Source: Ichthyophis bannanicus
Lineage: Eukaryota; Chordata; Amphibia; Gymnophiona; Ichthyophiidae
Reading direction: 5' to 3'
Length of the DNA: 64,000 nt
Assembly: GCA_033557465.1 (NCBI GenBank)
Contig: JAWIIG010000025.1
Coordinates: 5,761,001 to 5,825,000 of the forward strand
A program made the translations under genes and the position numbers. The notes below the pieces were generated by a model. It was not told the origin of the DNA. It saw nothing but the letters and a program-made list of their open reading frames with translations, and searched no databases. This document shows, piece by piece, positions 34,030 through 45,984 of this stretch (the stretch's first letter is position 1; every line of letters begins with the position of its first letter).

Positions 34030-34249
34030 ATATATGCTTGGTTCATCGAGCCCAGCATCCCTTCTCCAACAGTAACCAGTCCATAAATACCCAGCAGATC
34101 ACTAAATGTAGATCTGTTTCTCATAATTCATTTATGGTTTATGGTTTAGGCACGTAATATACCGCTCTTTACTATGTGTATCGGAGAAGTTTACAGATAT
34201 ATGCTAACAGGCACATTCAAGAGATAAAGAAAGGTTCTCCAAGGTCTAC
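34030..34249. other. Right duplication of H1, then L2-like 3' tail scrap
   Basis: 34030-34044 is the second copy of the target-site duplication. 34125-34200 contains ATATACCGCTCTTTACTATG and GTTTACAG, resembling the L2-like 3' end in minus orientation. Confidence 0.45.
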
Positions 34250-34870
34250 CTGACTAGTAATTTTGTATGGGTTTTTCCTTCCAGGAGCTTTGCAAACCTC
34301 TTTTTAACCCTTTTATGTTAGTTGCCTTGACCACATCTTCCAGTAACAAATTCCACATGTGCTGCATGAAAATATACTTTCTATGATTTGCTTTCAGTCT
34401 GCTGGTTTTTTCATGTTTTAGGATTGTTTTGACAGTAACATTCATTGTTCAAACATATTTCCTCAGTCATCTCTTTGCCAGGCTGAATGGTTTTAACCTA
34501 TTTAGACTCTCTTCATAAGGGAGTTTTTCCATCCCTTTTATCATTTTGTCACTCTTTTTGGAATCTTTTCTTGTTCTGACATATCCTTTTAGAGATGGGG
34601 CTACCAGAACTGCACAAATACTCAAGGTGAAGATATCCCAGGGACCTATACAAAGGCATAATTATACTCCCTGTTTTGTTCTCCATTCATTTTCAAATAA
34701 TCCCTAATATTCCATTTGTTTGTTTGGCAGCTGTGGCACACTACCACAAATTTCAATGTGTTGTCCATAATGACTCCAAGATCTTTTTCTTGAGTGATAA
34801 CTCTTAACTCAGAACCCGACACTGTGTACCTATACTGGGATTCTTCCCTATCTACATCTTGCACTTATCC
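34250..34870 (-). mobile_element. CR1 LINE fragment, old
   Basis: The minus strand contains [20 protein letters not shown], the RT/C-terminal block also seen in CR1-A ([16 protein letters not shown]), and downstream the GTGGAATTTGTTACTGGAAG region. Many stops. Confidence 0.7.
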
Positions 34871-35655
34871 ATATTAGATTTCATGTGCTCCATCTCCTAG
34901 TCTCACAAGATCCTTCTGCAAATTCTCGTAATCCTCTGCCCTTACAACAACTTTGAATATATAATAACATAGTAACGGACAACAGATAAAAACTGACATG
35001 ATCCATCCAGGCTGCCCAGTATGGTTGCCAGAGCAGAACCTGTCCACAGCCACAGCGGAGCACAGCTGAATTTAAGAGGTCCCAGTGGCAGCCAATAATG
35101 ACCTCACTTCTGGGTGGGTGGGCCATCAGCGATCTCCTCCCAATATGATGAGCTGAATGCAGGAAACTGCTACTATTGCTGCAATTGGGGTGCTCCCTGG
35201 AATACCCTCTCCAGACATCCTCTCATGCCTTTTTGAATTCCATCCCTGTTTTTGTCCTTACCCCCTCCCCTGGATGGCATCCTAGGTATCCATCACCCAT
35301 TTTGTTTTAAACTATTTCCTCATGTTGCTTTTAAGTTTACCTCCTTGAAGCTTCATTTCATGTCCTTTAGTTCCACAGATTTTCTTGTTCATTAATACCT
35401 TTAAAATATTAAAAATCTATATCATATGTCTCTCCTCTCCTGTAGAGTATAAATAATCAGATCTTCAAGTCTCTTCCCATATGTCTTCTGACACAAATCC
35501 CATATCATTTTAGTCATTGTCCTCTGAAACCTTTCAAGTCTTTTTATATCCTTAGCAAAATAGTATCCAAAACTAAATACAGTACCCCAAGTGAGGCCTC
35601 ACCATCTACTTGTACAGGGGCATTATCACCTCTTCCTCTCTGTATGCAGGCCAAT
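34871..35655 (-). mobile_element. Second old CR1 LINE fragment
   Basis: On the minus strand it covers the CR1 C-terminal coding and 3' region: reversed words include CTTGTACAGGGGCATTATC, TCTTCAAGTCTCTTCCCATA and CCTCCTTGAAGCTTCATTTC, all diagnostic of CR1 3' halves. Not coding. Confidence 0.7.
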
Positions 35656-35679
35656 GGTTTATAGTTATAGGGATTAATG

Positions 35680-36890
35680 CAGTTTGCAGGTTTGCGAACT
35701 GCGTTAATCCCGTGAGCGGGATATTCAGCGACACATACCTGGTTTCTCCCACTGAATATCCCCTCAGAGCCAGCTGAACAGTTAGCATCAGGGCATCTTG
35801 GGGGCGAAGCAGGGACAGCTGGTCAGTTGCGATATTCAGTTGATAACTGGCCAACTTAAAAAGGGTAAAGTTAGCAGAGACTGATGAGGATAAAGCAGAA
35901 TTGCTTAACAAATATTTCTGTTCTGTGTTCACTAATGATGGGCCAGGAATAGGACCTCAGAAAACACCCACAAATAGGAACCAAAGTGACGGGGATCTTG
36001 AACGATTTTCAGAAGACTGTGTTCGTGAGGAACTAGCTAACTAAAAGTAGAGAAAGCCATGGGTCCAGATGGGATACATCCAAGAATATTGAGGGAACTT
36101 GGGAACATTCTAGTGGCTCCACTGTTTGACCTTTTCAATGCCTCTTTGGAATCAGAAGTGGTGCCAGAGGACTGGAGAAAGGCACATGTGTACACAAAAA
36201 TAGACGTAAAGATAACATTGAGAACTACAGGTTGGTTAGTCTAACCTCTGTGATTAGTAAATTATTGGAAAGGCTACTAAAGGAGAGAATAGTGAGGTTT
36301 CTGGAGTCCAACGGACTGCAGGAACCGAAGCAGCATGGATTCACCAGTCAGGTCTTGTCAGACAAATCTGATAGATTTCTTTGACTGGGTGACCAGGGAG
36401 TTGGACCGAGGGAGAGCTCTAGATGTGGTGTATTTAGATTTCAGTAAAGCCTTTGACACCGCTCCACACAGGCAACTTATAAACAAACTGAGCACCCTAA
36501 GGATAGACTATGAAGTTACTGATTGGGTTAGAAATTGATTGAGTGGGAGGCGACAAAAGGTACAGGTAAATGGAGCTCACTGTGAGGAGGAGCTTACCAG
36601 TGGTGTGCCGCAGGGATCTGTCCTTGGTCCAATTCTGTTTCACATCTTTGTTAGTGATATTGCGGAAGGACTGTCTGATAAAGTTTGCTTGTTTGCGGAT
36701 GATACTAAAATCTGCAATAGCGTAGACACAGCCAGTAATATTCAGCCGCTGCCTGGTTAGCTTCCACAGTGCAAATTAGAGCAGCCTTTGCTGCACCTTA
36801 TTTTCACTGTTTTGCCGTAATCAAGCAACAGCTCAATATCACCACTGCCCGGTTATGGCCGGGTGCTGCCCACGGAATGTGCTGATGCTA
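35680..36890. mobile_element. M1 MITE copy split by a CR1-B fragment
   Basis: 35680-35855 (GCGGGATATTCAGCGACAC, CCACTGAATATCCCC) and 36728-36890 (GTAATATTCAGCCGCTGCC, CACTGCCCGGTTATGG) are M1-like. A CR1-B segment (35858-36726) lies between them. The order suggests CR1 inserted into the MITE, though duplications at the junctions are not visible. Confidence 0.5.
35858..36726 (+). pseudogene. CR1-B reverse transcriptase fragment
   Basis: Frames include [93 protein letters not shown] and CLFADDTKICNSVDT. Stops and small frameshifts separate them. The 3' half of the LINE is missing. Confidence 0.8.
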
Positions 36891-38443
36891 ACAATATTAA
36901 CTCTTTGTAATATCAGGCACATTGCTTATAAAAGCCTCACGTGCGCCGGTAAAGAAGACGATGACATTTATGCCAGCTCTTGAGCAAACATAAAGACCTC
37001 AACTTCATTCTAGGTGCAATGTTTGCCACATTTGTGATAGCATTTTATGAAGACCCATAAGTGCCTATGTGTCTCTATGAAATAGATTTAAAATAGGCGC
37101 CATTTCCATCTCCTAATCTAGGCATCCTGTAACAAATTTACCCCCACTAGATTCATCCACATTTGATTGCCATAAAATCACAGAAAAGTTGATTGTGATG
37201 TTTCTGACCCATCTTGCTTTTATTAGGGATGTGCTGTTGCTTTTAAAATGTTAAGGGAATATTTTGCATCATTTCTTATCTGAAATAACACAAACAAATC
37301 AACAAAACGTTACCTTCTTTCATTTCTTTCATTTTAGCAAGCATTAAGTAGTTTAGTGTCTGTTAAAACCATTTAGGAGCTGATTTTATAAGAGGCAAGA
37401 TGACAGCTGCATCCTAGATGCACAAGTAAGTCCCCATTTTCCAGATTTATGCGCACAAATAAGCATTTCCCCACATGCGTTGGCCGATTGCTATTCTGCA
37501 TATGCGCAGCTTATGCACTACTTCCAATGGGCTGTGCACAAAGGCAGTTCTTGGGTGGAGAATAGGCGGGTCTCATCTGACACACATAAGTTATACAATA
37601 CTATGACTTACGTACATCTGTGTCCCAATCTAGGCACCCCAGGTTACGCTTGCCCTATAGCAGGTGTAAGTGGCCGTACCGAGGTTCCGGCACATCCGCG
37701 CGCTTTACTTCACAATATAGGGCAGGCATGAACACACATAAATATATGTAGCATATACAGCTCCTTATGAAACTATCCTCCATAGGCCAGATTCTGCGAT
37801 GCAGATTGCAGGGCTGCACATCCTGGCGGGACATGCAGCCCTGCAAAACATCCTGGCCCGATTCCCCCTCCGGCTCTCTCCATACGTCCTGAGCAGCAGG
37901 ACAGGGAAAGCTGGCAGGGGGCGGAAGGGGTCTGACCCGACAGATTGAGCCTGGGGATCCCCCACAGGACCGGGATCATGTGTGGGAGGGTCCCTACTGC
38001 CCAATCCAGGCCCCGGCAGGCCAGTCGTGGATCAGGCGGCGAGGATGAAGGGGACCTAAGCCATGGGAGTCAGGGGCGTCTATGGGGAGGACGTCCCCAC
38101 AGGCGGCAGGGGCACACTGGGCCGTCCACAGGCCTGATTCTGTGCACCATGGGAACATTTAGTCCCCATGGTCCAGATCGGGTCCAAACGGGCTTATCTT
38201 CATCGGGGATATATGGACGGCCCAGACATACCCCTCTGAGAATCGGGTTCCACATGTGTTAAAAATATTCAGCATGCCCTAAAACAGCAGAAACAAATAA
38301 AATGAAATAAAAGCAACAACAAAATAAGCAGAACATGAAATGAAAAGTGAAAACAAACAAGAGTTTTTCCATGCATATCCTTGGTGTGCATTACTGTTCT
38401 TTGCTATGTAGCCAACATGAACAGTTAGATTAATGATTCTTAC
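36891..38443. other. Intron next to the penultimate exon
   Basis: 37380-37760 and 37780-38265 have the GC-rich, short-palindrome look of old DNA transposons (for example GGGCTGCA...TGCAGCCC at 37810-37845), but no termini could be paired with certainty. No gene besides the flanking ZNF366 exon. Confidence 0.35.
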
Positions 38444-38618
38444 CTTTGGAATGAAATCCTCTTTCCATAGCACCGTGTTTGACTTTCATGTGCCTTGTAA
38501 GATTTCCCTTCAAGGTGAATTTGCTGGGGCAGTAGAGACACTTGAATGGTTTGCTGTCTGAGTGCAAGTGCATGTGACCCATTAAATTGTGCATTCTGTT
38601 AAATTCCTTTCCACACAG
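38444..38618 (-). CDS. ZNF366: ZNF366 penultimate coding exon (last two zinc fingers)
   Basis: This 175-nt exon is bounded by acceptor TTTTCAACAG|CTG and donor AAAG|GTAAGA on the minus strand. It encodes the end of one C2H2 finger (second Cys, then C-x12-H-x3-H in CGKEFNRMHNLMGHMHLH), the linker SDSKPFK, and a full last finger (C-x2-C-x12-H-x4-H, CLYCPSKFTLKGNLTRHMKVKH in part), followed by GAMERGFHSKG. These residues are near-identical to the last fingers known for vertebrate ZNF366; the related ZNF710 lacks the matching PFDLS tail seen in the next exon. The intron splits the preceding finger after its first cysteine pair region, so the first half must lie in an exon beyond the right edge of the window. 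The remaining G is completed by GG of the terminal exon. DNA-binding fingers act in the nucleus. Confidence 0.95.
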
Positions 38619-39049
38619 CTGTTGAAAACAAGGAGAGAAAAATGAGTTACCCTGCAGACACACCAAGGAAGGCAGAAAAAAATGATGTCCATGCACAGAG
38701 CAGAAAGTTTAGCTTACTTCAGTTTAAGTTTGATATACCACCTTCATATACATATGAAGGTGGTTTGCAACAAGGAGCCTCTTCTGAAATACTGTGCATA
38801 TAAGAATGCGCAGGAGTGCAAAAGTATTTTCTGACACATAGAATCAGTAGAGCCATTTTACAAAGCTACATGTGGGAAAAATCAAAGACGGCATCTCAGC
38901 AATTTACATACATAAGTGCTGACACACATAAAAGTTGGTATTTTGCAAACCTATATGTATAAATGCCGCTAGTTAACTACAGAGGCCGCTGTCTTTACTT
39001 ACTTTCAATTTGGAGGGGAAAGTAAGCAATAAGGGATGAAGAATAATAA
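38619..39049. other. Intron upstream of the exon with an L2-like 3' hairpin
   Basis: ACCACCTTCATAT (38737-38749) and ATATGAAGGTGGT (38752-38764) form a perfect 13-bp stem in the context TTTGATATACC...GGTTTGCAA, the L2-like 3' end context. No RT follows. The rest is unrecognised. Confidence 0.5.
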
Positions 39050-41140
39050 TCCTCTTGATCCCTCTTTTAAAGGGGTTGGCTGAAATAAACACTTTTCAAA
39101 AGCTGTATGCACCAGGGAGCAGCTGCAAATCCCGACATGGACAATTTTTGGTCATAAACATTCTAAAATCAGCCAACAAACCAAGAGAACTATTCATTAT
39201 AGTACAGCAACTCACAAAGGATACCCCACCACCCAGTGGACAACAAGTAGACCCCCAGGAATTTGCAAACTATCTGATGAACAAGAATGCAAATCCAACA
39301 AACAACATATCCACTACAGAATACACCCCAACTTTAATGGACCACAACCAGTCCTGTGAAGAACCTCACCAAACCTGGAATGACTTCTCTATACCAACAA
39401 CACAGCAAATAGAACACATTGTAGCCTCCCTTAATACAACAACCACACCAGTGCACCCATGCCCAGTGGCATGGATCAAGGCTTCCAAGAACCAGCTAAG
39501 CCACCACCTGCACAAAATCGTACAGCAGTCCCTACAACAAGGTCACCTCCCACAGATCCTAAAACAAGCCACCATACGACCAATCCTCAAGGGCAAATCA
39601 CTAAACACCTCCAATCCAAAGCCCAATATCCAGCTTGCCATTTATCTCCAAAATCATCGAGAAGGTAGTGCAAAAACAACTACAGGATCACGTGGACTTC
39701 CATGCTCCACTCGACATGCACCAACATGGCTTCAAACCACATCACAACGTAGAGACTCTGCTCACATCCCTCTTTAACAACCCACTGAAGGGGATAGATA
39801 ACATAAAGAATGGCTTCCTACTAATTTTCATTGACATCTCTGCTGCCTTTGACATGGTATCGCATCCCATACTCCTACAGCGCCTCCAAGAAATAGGACT
39901 ACGCAACAACACTATGAAATGGTTCACCTCCTACCTGAACAACCGCACACAGCAAGTAAAATGTGGGGAGAAGAAATCAGCACAATTTCCCACCATGCAA
40001 GGAATACCACAGGGATCGGCCCTGTCATCAGTTTTATTCAACATATATATCCAACCCATTTGCAGTATCATCAGACTGCACAACATACAATATCAGCTGT
40101 ATGCAGACTACATAATAGTTTACATTCCAATTGACCTAAGCACCCCTGACACAACCTCAATAATCAAATGCCTCGAACACATGAACACTTGGCTCACCAA
40201 CAATAACCTCAAGATAAACTTTGACAAAACTGAAGCAATGTTTGTTTCCAGAAGCACAACATTCAAACCACCCCAAGTAATCAACATCCTACACAGGTCA
40301 ATCGCAACAAAGGACGAAGTAAAGTATCTCGGCGTCACCATAGACAAAAACCTGAATCTCCAATCTCACATAACAAAGACTGCAGCGAAAGCGTACCACC
40401 GTCTAAAAATCGTCAGACAACTCAAGCCAATCCTCAGCCAAGAACATTTCCGCACAGTATGCCAGGCAGTGATCACCCCCATATTGGACTACGGAAACTC
40501 ATTATATCAGGGCTTACCCAAATACGTGGTACACCCACTACAACTGGTCCAAAACACCACAGTGCGCATAATCACAGGCACGCCCAAATATGAACACATA
40601 ACACCAATACTCCAACAGCTGCACTGGTTACCCATAACGGCACAAGCAAAATTCAAAACAACACTAATCATCTTCAAGACCATACATCAATGCTCGGCAG
40701 AAATTCTACAAAGCCTATTAACCAGACACACTAGCAGCAGACCCAGACAAACTCAAGGCAGCAATAGACTCCTCACCCCAGGAGGATACCACAAAATAAA
40801 GCAATCAACCTCCAGAAGAGCCTTCTTGCTCTCGGCGCCAGACCTAAGGAACCCTCCCTGAGGAACTAAGAGCACAAAAGGACCTCAAGGACATCCGAAA
40901 ATCCCTCAAAACCCACCTGTTCAGGGTCTCATTTGAACAAAGACCTTAACTCCCAAACCCACGCAGCCTTGCTGACTCAGCCACCATGCACCACCACTTC
41001 AGGTCTGGGGCACACCCCCCCCCCCCCCCTGAATTTATGTATGTCTTGACAGCTCTGTTAAATGTTCACCCCTTGTTACATCCCTACCACTTTGATTGAA
41101 GGAAAAGGTGGTATACAAAACTGGCCAAATAAATAAACAT
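39050..41140 (+). mobile_element. L2-like LINE, 5'-truncated
   Basis: Two overlapping frames (39055-39777 and 39635-40861) join by a frameshift near 39640. RT blocks: TTPVHPCPVAWIK, PFISKIIEKVVQKQLQDHV, IFIDISAAFDMVSHPILLQ, QGIPQGSALSSVLFNIYIQP, and YADYIIVYIP, where the catalytic YADD has become YADY. The C-terminal part has VKYLGVTIDKNL and LHWLPITAQAKF. The 3' end TACCAC...GTGGTATACAAAACTGG with AAATAAATAAA closes the element. It is inactive. Confidence 0.85.
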
Positions 41141-41709
41141 GCATTGCCTATATGAAATAGGGGATACGGTTGTAGAATTTTGACCCACCGAGACCGTGCT
41201 CTAACCATGTCCATGACATGCCCCCTTGCAATTTTTTATTTATTATGGCCATCCATGAGTAAATTTATCCTTTTCTAAAATTCCCAATTACATGTGGATG
41301 CCGGATGTCTTTTCACATTTGTATATTTATTTCTTATGTGGATGTGTTATCCACTGCCGACATTAGACTGGTGGGGCTATAGATGTATTAAAATAAATAA
41401 ATACATTTCCCACGTGGAAATTACAAATAGGGCTTCTAAAATAACCCCCATAATATTACAAATAAATAATGAATACAAAGGAAATCGTAATATATAGAAT
41501 ATACAGTATACAAAAGATCAACAACAGAATGGCAGACATCAGTTATGAAAAAGGTTACAAGCAGGCACTGTACTTTGGCCTTAAAAAACTAGCCATTGGA
41601 CAAGCAGAGCACATTATGGGCTGGATTTTACAAGTAAGGGTGCTTATATGGCATGTCAAAAAATGTGTCTACTTTATGTCTGTTTTATAAAGACAATATA
41701 AGCATCTAT
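41141..41709. other. Intronic sequence, unrecognised
   Basis: AT-rich, short frames only. Confidence 0.4.
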
Positions 41710-42160
41710 GGGCCCGATATTCAAAAGGCATTTACATGGTTTACAACCCAGTAAACTGTGTAAATGCCTTAGCTGGACATATTCAACGGCACCTACTGTA
41801 CATGGTTAGTACCGTTGAATATCCCCTTCTAAGCCCCCTATGTGCCCCGATGCTATCCGGTTAACATTGGGACGTATTGGAGGCGTTCTGGGGCAGAGAG
41901 GAGGTGGGGGAGTTGCTAACCATGTAGCAGCAATATTGGCTACTGCCAGATTAGCGATTGGTGCCTTAAAGACAGCCAAGAAAAACCGTTGCCTATCTTT
42001 AAGGCGCCGATCACTACCCAGGCAGCAGCCAATATCGCTGCTGCACGATTAGCTTTGGCAGCTTCTGGTTTTGGCAGTGATCACCGGATATTCAATGCCA
42101 TTGCTGCGACATTGAATATCTGGTTTGGAGGTCGGCACATAGCCCTTCGAAGATCTGGGC
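41710..42160. mobile_element. MITE family M1, best copy
   Basis: It begins GGGCCCGATATTCAAAAGG and ends AGCCCTTCGAAGATCTGGGC; the end is the inverted form of the start of the 25750 copy (GCCCAGATCTTCGAAGGG versus GGGCCCAATATTCGAAGG). The inside holds paired words GTTGAATATCC/GGATATTCAA. About 450 bp, non-coding. Confidence 0.65.
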
Positions 42161-43699
42161 AAAGTCATATCAGGCTCTATGTGCCTTTTATAAAATAATC
42201 CAACTAATTAGAACTTCAATCATCAGGAAACTCATACACCAAGTATAATCAATCCAGTATCGTGGTTTCCACTTTCTTAACTAACTTAAATACATTTAGG
42301 TGAATTTAAATTTAAATAAAGGACCTCAGTATACACATTGAGTGAATAGTATAGTAGACCAGTTTGACCGTCTTTGAAGCAACCAAGTGAAGTACTGTAG
42401 AAAGGATTTTTTTTAAGAAGTTGCTAGATGAGATGACATGTTTCTAGCTGAGCCAGATGGATGTATAAAGCTTTAAATGAATTTGAGAGGATGACAAATA
42501 TATGGGCTGTAGGACCGATGATGATATGGGATGAGTCTGGCTTGATAGCCTGGTATTTTGGGCTTGGCTTGCCTGAAGTGGCAAATTCAAATTCACCTTT
42601 TATAAAATAGGCACCCAAATCTATTCCCAGTAGCATGCAAAGTCTCAGGCACACATTTGCACTTGTCCTGATGCAGGTGTAAATGTGTGCGCTCTGTGTT
42701 TGTGCCCATGTCTTATATAAAATGCATATGAACATCACAGCATCACCCTCAGATTTCATCTAAATGCAATCCACATATAAATATGCATGATCTTACAGGC
42801 ACTTTATAAGCATATGTTAAGCTGCAAAATATTATGAGCCCCTTTCCACACATAAAGCATACTTTACATACAGAAGAAAGGTGATGCAATTAGCCTCCAT
42901 GTATGTATAATGAACAAATTAAAAAATTGTAGGAAGAAAAGTCCTCATGGTTCATTTACATGAACCAGCAGCTTGTTACCACAAATAGTTACATGGGACA
43001 ATAATCTACATCTTCCATATATTTTCTACTCATACAGACCTTCAAAATTTTCTCCTTTTATTGATAAATAGGATTGACAATCGTACGGGCCAGGTTTCTG
43101 TTTGATGTGTCTTTACAGGGGCAACTCTGTCATTGGGCAAAGTTCAGGCAGCACATTTCTGGGGAGGGCAGCAGAAAACGACCCTGGAGTGGCCACCTCA
43201 GTTTACTGACCAGGAGGCACAGAAATGGCAATGGCAGCACCCAACAGTAGCTGGAGAGAAGGGCAGTTCACATCCTACTAACGGGCAAGTGGACAAGCTA
43301 GCAGACTGCAGTACACTTCATTCTAGACCATGAGGACGGAGCATTGCTGACCTCTGCAGCCTACTACTCCCTCTCCTGGTATGTTTCCTGTTTTAAACCA
43401 GAAGCACATCTGTAGAGGGAGGAGAGGATTATGGGGACCAACAGTACTGAGCATTTGCTACATCTCCATAGTCTGTGCTTCTGGTGGAGAGGCAGGAGCC
43501 GGGGAAAAAGTTGAGGGGAGAGAGGTGAGTGCTGATCGGTGACCTCATTCCTTCTGTGCTCCATTACAGTCGCTCCTTTCTCCACTATCTCCTTTTTAAT
43601 TTGCTTTCTATTACCCCTGGTTAACCACTGTCTCTCAGTGAAGGGGAAAACTAGGTCAAGTCACTTCCGGCTCCATATGCTTCCCGGGAGGTCAGAGCA
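42161..43699. other. Intronic sequence, unrecognised
   Basis: No gene and no nameable repeat. Frames at 43133-43333 and 43364-43585 show no family features. Confidence 0.4.
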
Positions 43700-43811
43700 G
43701 GGCTGGATCTTCCACTAGGTGAACTAGGCAATCACCTAGGACGCCACAATTGTAGGGGCATCAGAAGGCAGCCATCTTAGTTACTGCTGCCTCCCTCCCC
43801 CCAATTTAAAG

Positions 43812-44035
43812 GAGCAGCTCCCTTCTTTCTGCTGTTTCTGAATGTCAGCATTGAAAAGGTAAATGAAGCTACCATGGAGCTTTGTGTTCAAGTGCACTCA
43901 AAGCCACAGCCACTGCCCACACGGTAGCTGGAAATTCCTTTTTGAGTGGGCGGGACTGACAGAGAGTTCACACAAGGCTCTGCTGTGGCTTCATCTACCT
44001 TTTCAGTGCTGACATTGAGAAAGCTGCTCCCGGAA
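43812..44035. repeat. Foldback palindrome, about 90-bp arms
   Basis: GGAGCAGCTCCCTTCTTTC...AATGTCAGCATTGAAAAGGT at the left is inverted on the right as ACCTTTTCAGTGCTGACATT...GAGAAAGCTGCTCC. It is probably the core of a DNA-transposon-derived repeat; surrounding CCTAGG-rich sequence at 43720-43745 and 44170-44210 may be its ends. Confidence 0.65.
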
Positions 44036-44454
44036 GGTTGAGTGGTGGTAGTGGCAATGGCTGAAGGTCTGCAGTGGGGAGGCAGCAATGACTGATGATT
44101 TCCTGGGTGGGGGGGGGGGCACAGCAATGGCTGAAGGTTTGCTGTGGGGGTGACAAATGGCTGAAGTTTTGCCTAGGGCGGCTGATCTCCTTAGGCCAGG
44201 CCTAGGTGAGAGGGTGGGGGAGGTACAATGAAGTGGTCTGGTGGGAGGGGCGGGTGGAGAGACCAGAAGCTCAGCAGCAACAGCCCTGCTCAGAATAATA
44301 AAGAAAGTATGGGCTGGAGATGTGAGTGATAGATAAGTACTGCAGTCAGAGAGGAGGGCCGCAGGAACTCGCTAAGTCCCCAAGGTCTGTGCTGCTAGCA
44401 CCATACCTAGCCCTGTGTGAGCACTGCAGTTGGACAGGGTGCAAAAGATTAGGG

Positions 44455-44960
44455 ACGCATTTCAGGTTGCCGGCCTCGATTCCCCCCACCACCACGCTTC
44501 CTGCCGTTGTGCTGCCACTGCCACTTTTTGTGTTTTCTCGGTGGCGGCAGCACCAGCAGCAATTGAGCAGACCTGATCTCAAATTTAAAAAAAAAACATG
44601 TGAGTCTTTCTGACTCCACCCTTGCATGCAGGTCTGGTCCCTCCCTCCCTCTTCTGATGTAGGTCACCTCAGAGGAGGGAGGGACCAGACCAGCCATTCA
44701 AGCGTGGAGTTGCAAAGACCTGCATTTGAATGGCTGGTCTGGTCCTTCCCTCCTCCGATGCAAACCTATGTCACAAGAGGGAGGGATCAGATCTGCATGC
44801 AAACATGGAGTCGAAAGCCCCGCGTGTTTGGTTTTTTAAAATTTGAAGTCAAGTCTGCTCCACTGCTGCCGGCACAGCTGACAAAGAGAAAACACAAAAA
44901 GTGGTGGCTGCAGGGCAAGGGCAGGAGGCCGGCGGGACATGGAGGTGTGGGTAAGATGGG
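44455..44960. repeat. Two-level foldback: palindrome nested in a palindrome
   Basis: Outer arms: CACTTTTTGTGTTTTCTC (44521) pairs with GAGAAAACACAAAAAGTG (about 44886), and GAGCAGACCTGATCTCAAAT with its inverse near 44855. Inner arms: GGTCTGGTCCCTCCCTCC with GGAGGGAGGGACCAGACC (44632-44692), and AGCCATTCAA with TTGAATGGCT around 44695-44742. A unit thus appears four times in alternating orientation. Confidence 0.75.
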
Positions 44961-45069
44961 GATATGGGGGGGGGGGGTGCCAGATGTGCAAGTCGCACAG
45001 GGCACAATTATGGCTTTGTACGTCCCTGGCTGCTGGCCAAGAAGCAGGAGGCAGGTGGGAGGCTGAGAG

Positions 45070-45670
45070 GGTTGAAGTCAAGAAAAAAGAGAGAAAAGGA
45101 TAGTGTGAGACATAATAAGAGAGGAAAGCATGAGAGGAGCAGGGTGAAAAGAAGGAGGGAGAAGATGAGAAGGTGGAGTGAAGAAGGCAAGAAGGTTAAA
45201 GAAGAGTGAAAAGATAGAGGAAGAAGGATTAAGATCAGTGATGGAGAAAAGAGAGGTGCAAACGGAAGAAAGAAAAGACATAAAGGAGATAAAAGGATAG
45301 AAGAGAAGAGAAATAAGGGAAACGGGTGAGTATGGGGAACAGAGTAAGGGGTGTGAGAGAGGAGCGAGGAGAATGAAAAAGAAATGGAAAAGAAAACAAC
45401 AGAAATAGATCTTTGGCATGAAATAAGCCAAAGAAGAGAGATGACAGCAGAATGGAAACATCTGGGGTAAAAGCTGAAAGAACAGAATGGGTAGCGAAAG
45501 GAGGCGACTTAGAAATTAAAAGGGAAAGGAAAGGGAACAAAAGACTTGAGAAATGAAATGAAAACTGGAAACCTGAACAAAAGAGTAAAGAAAATAGGAA
45601 AGAAACTGAAGAAGGATTAAAAAAGAGACATCAAAGAAGAAAGAAAGAATAGAAGATCAAGAAATACAAA
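45070..45670 (+). repeat. Purine-rich tract of about 600 bp
   Basis: The plus strand is almost entirely A and G with few pyrimidines. Frames on the minus strand here (Ser/Leu/Phe-rich) are compositional artefacts. Confidence 0.8.
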
Positions 45671-45984
45671 AGTTTGAAAATATATTTCTTGAACTGCTCT
45701 GCTATAAATGAGCAGGTGGGAAGATTCAAGCTGGTGGAGTTGGACTTAGAGAGAGTGTGTGTGTGCAAATAAATGAAAAAAAGTTATACCTTTTATAGGA
45801 CTAACTTAAGACATTTCTTGACTAGCTCTCAGGAACTAACAGCCAATAGCCTCCTTTTGCAGGTCAGAACAGAATGAGAACAAGATGGCAAAACTAGAAA
45901 AAGTAAGTATGATTCAATTATATGTTCTAGTAATGTCATTGTTTCCTCATTATGTTCTGACCTGTAGAATGCGATATTAGCTCC

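Larger units (their letters stand above)
777..38443 (-). other. ZNF366: ZNF366 last intron (37.7 kb)
   Basis: This intron lies between the two recognised coding exons. The donor reads AAAG|GTAAGA at 38444/38443 and the acceptor CACAG at 777, both on the minus strand. It is phase 1. It is filled with transposable elements listed separately. I see no other host exon in it. Confidence 0.9.

Noticed and set aside
45078..45540. Minus-strand Ser/Phe/Leu-rich frames of 101-127 residues
   Set aside because: Artefact of the 600-bp purine-rich tract.
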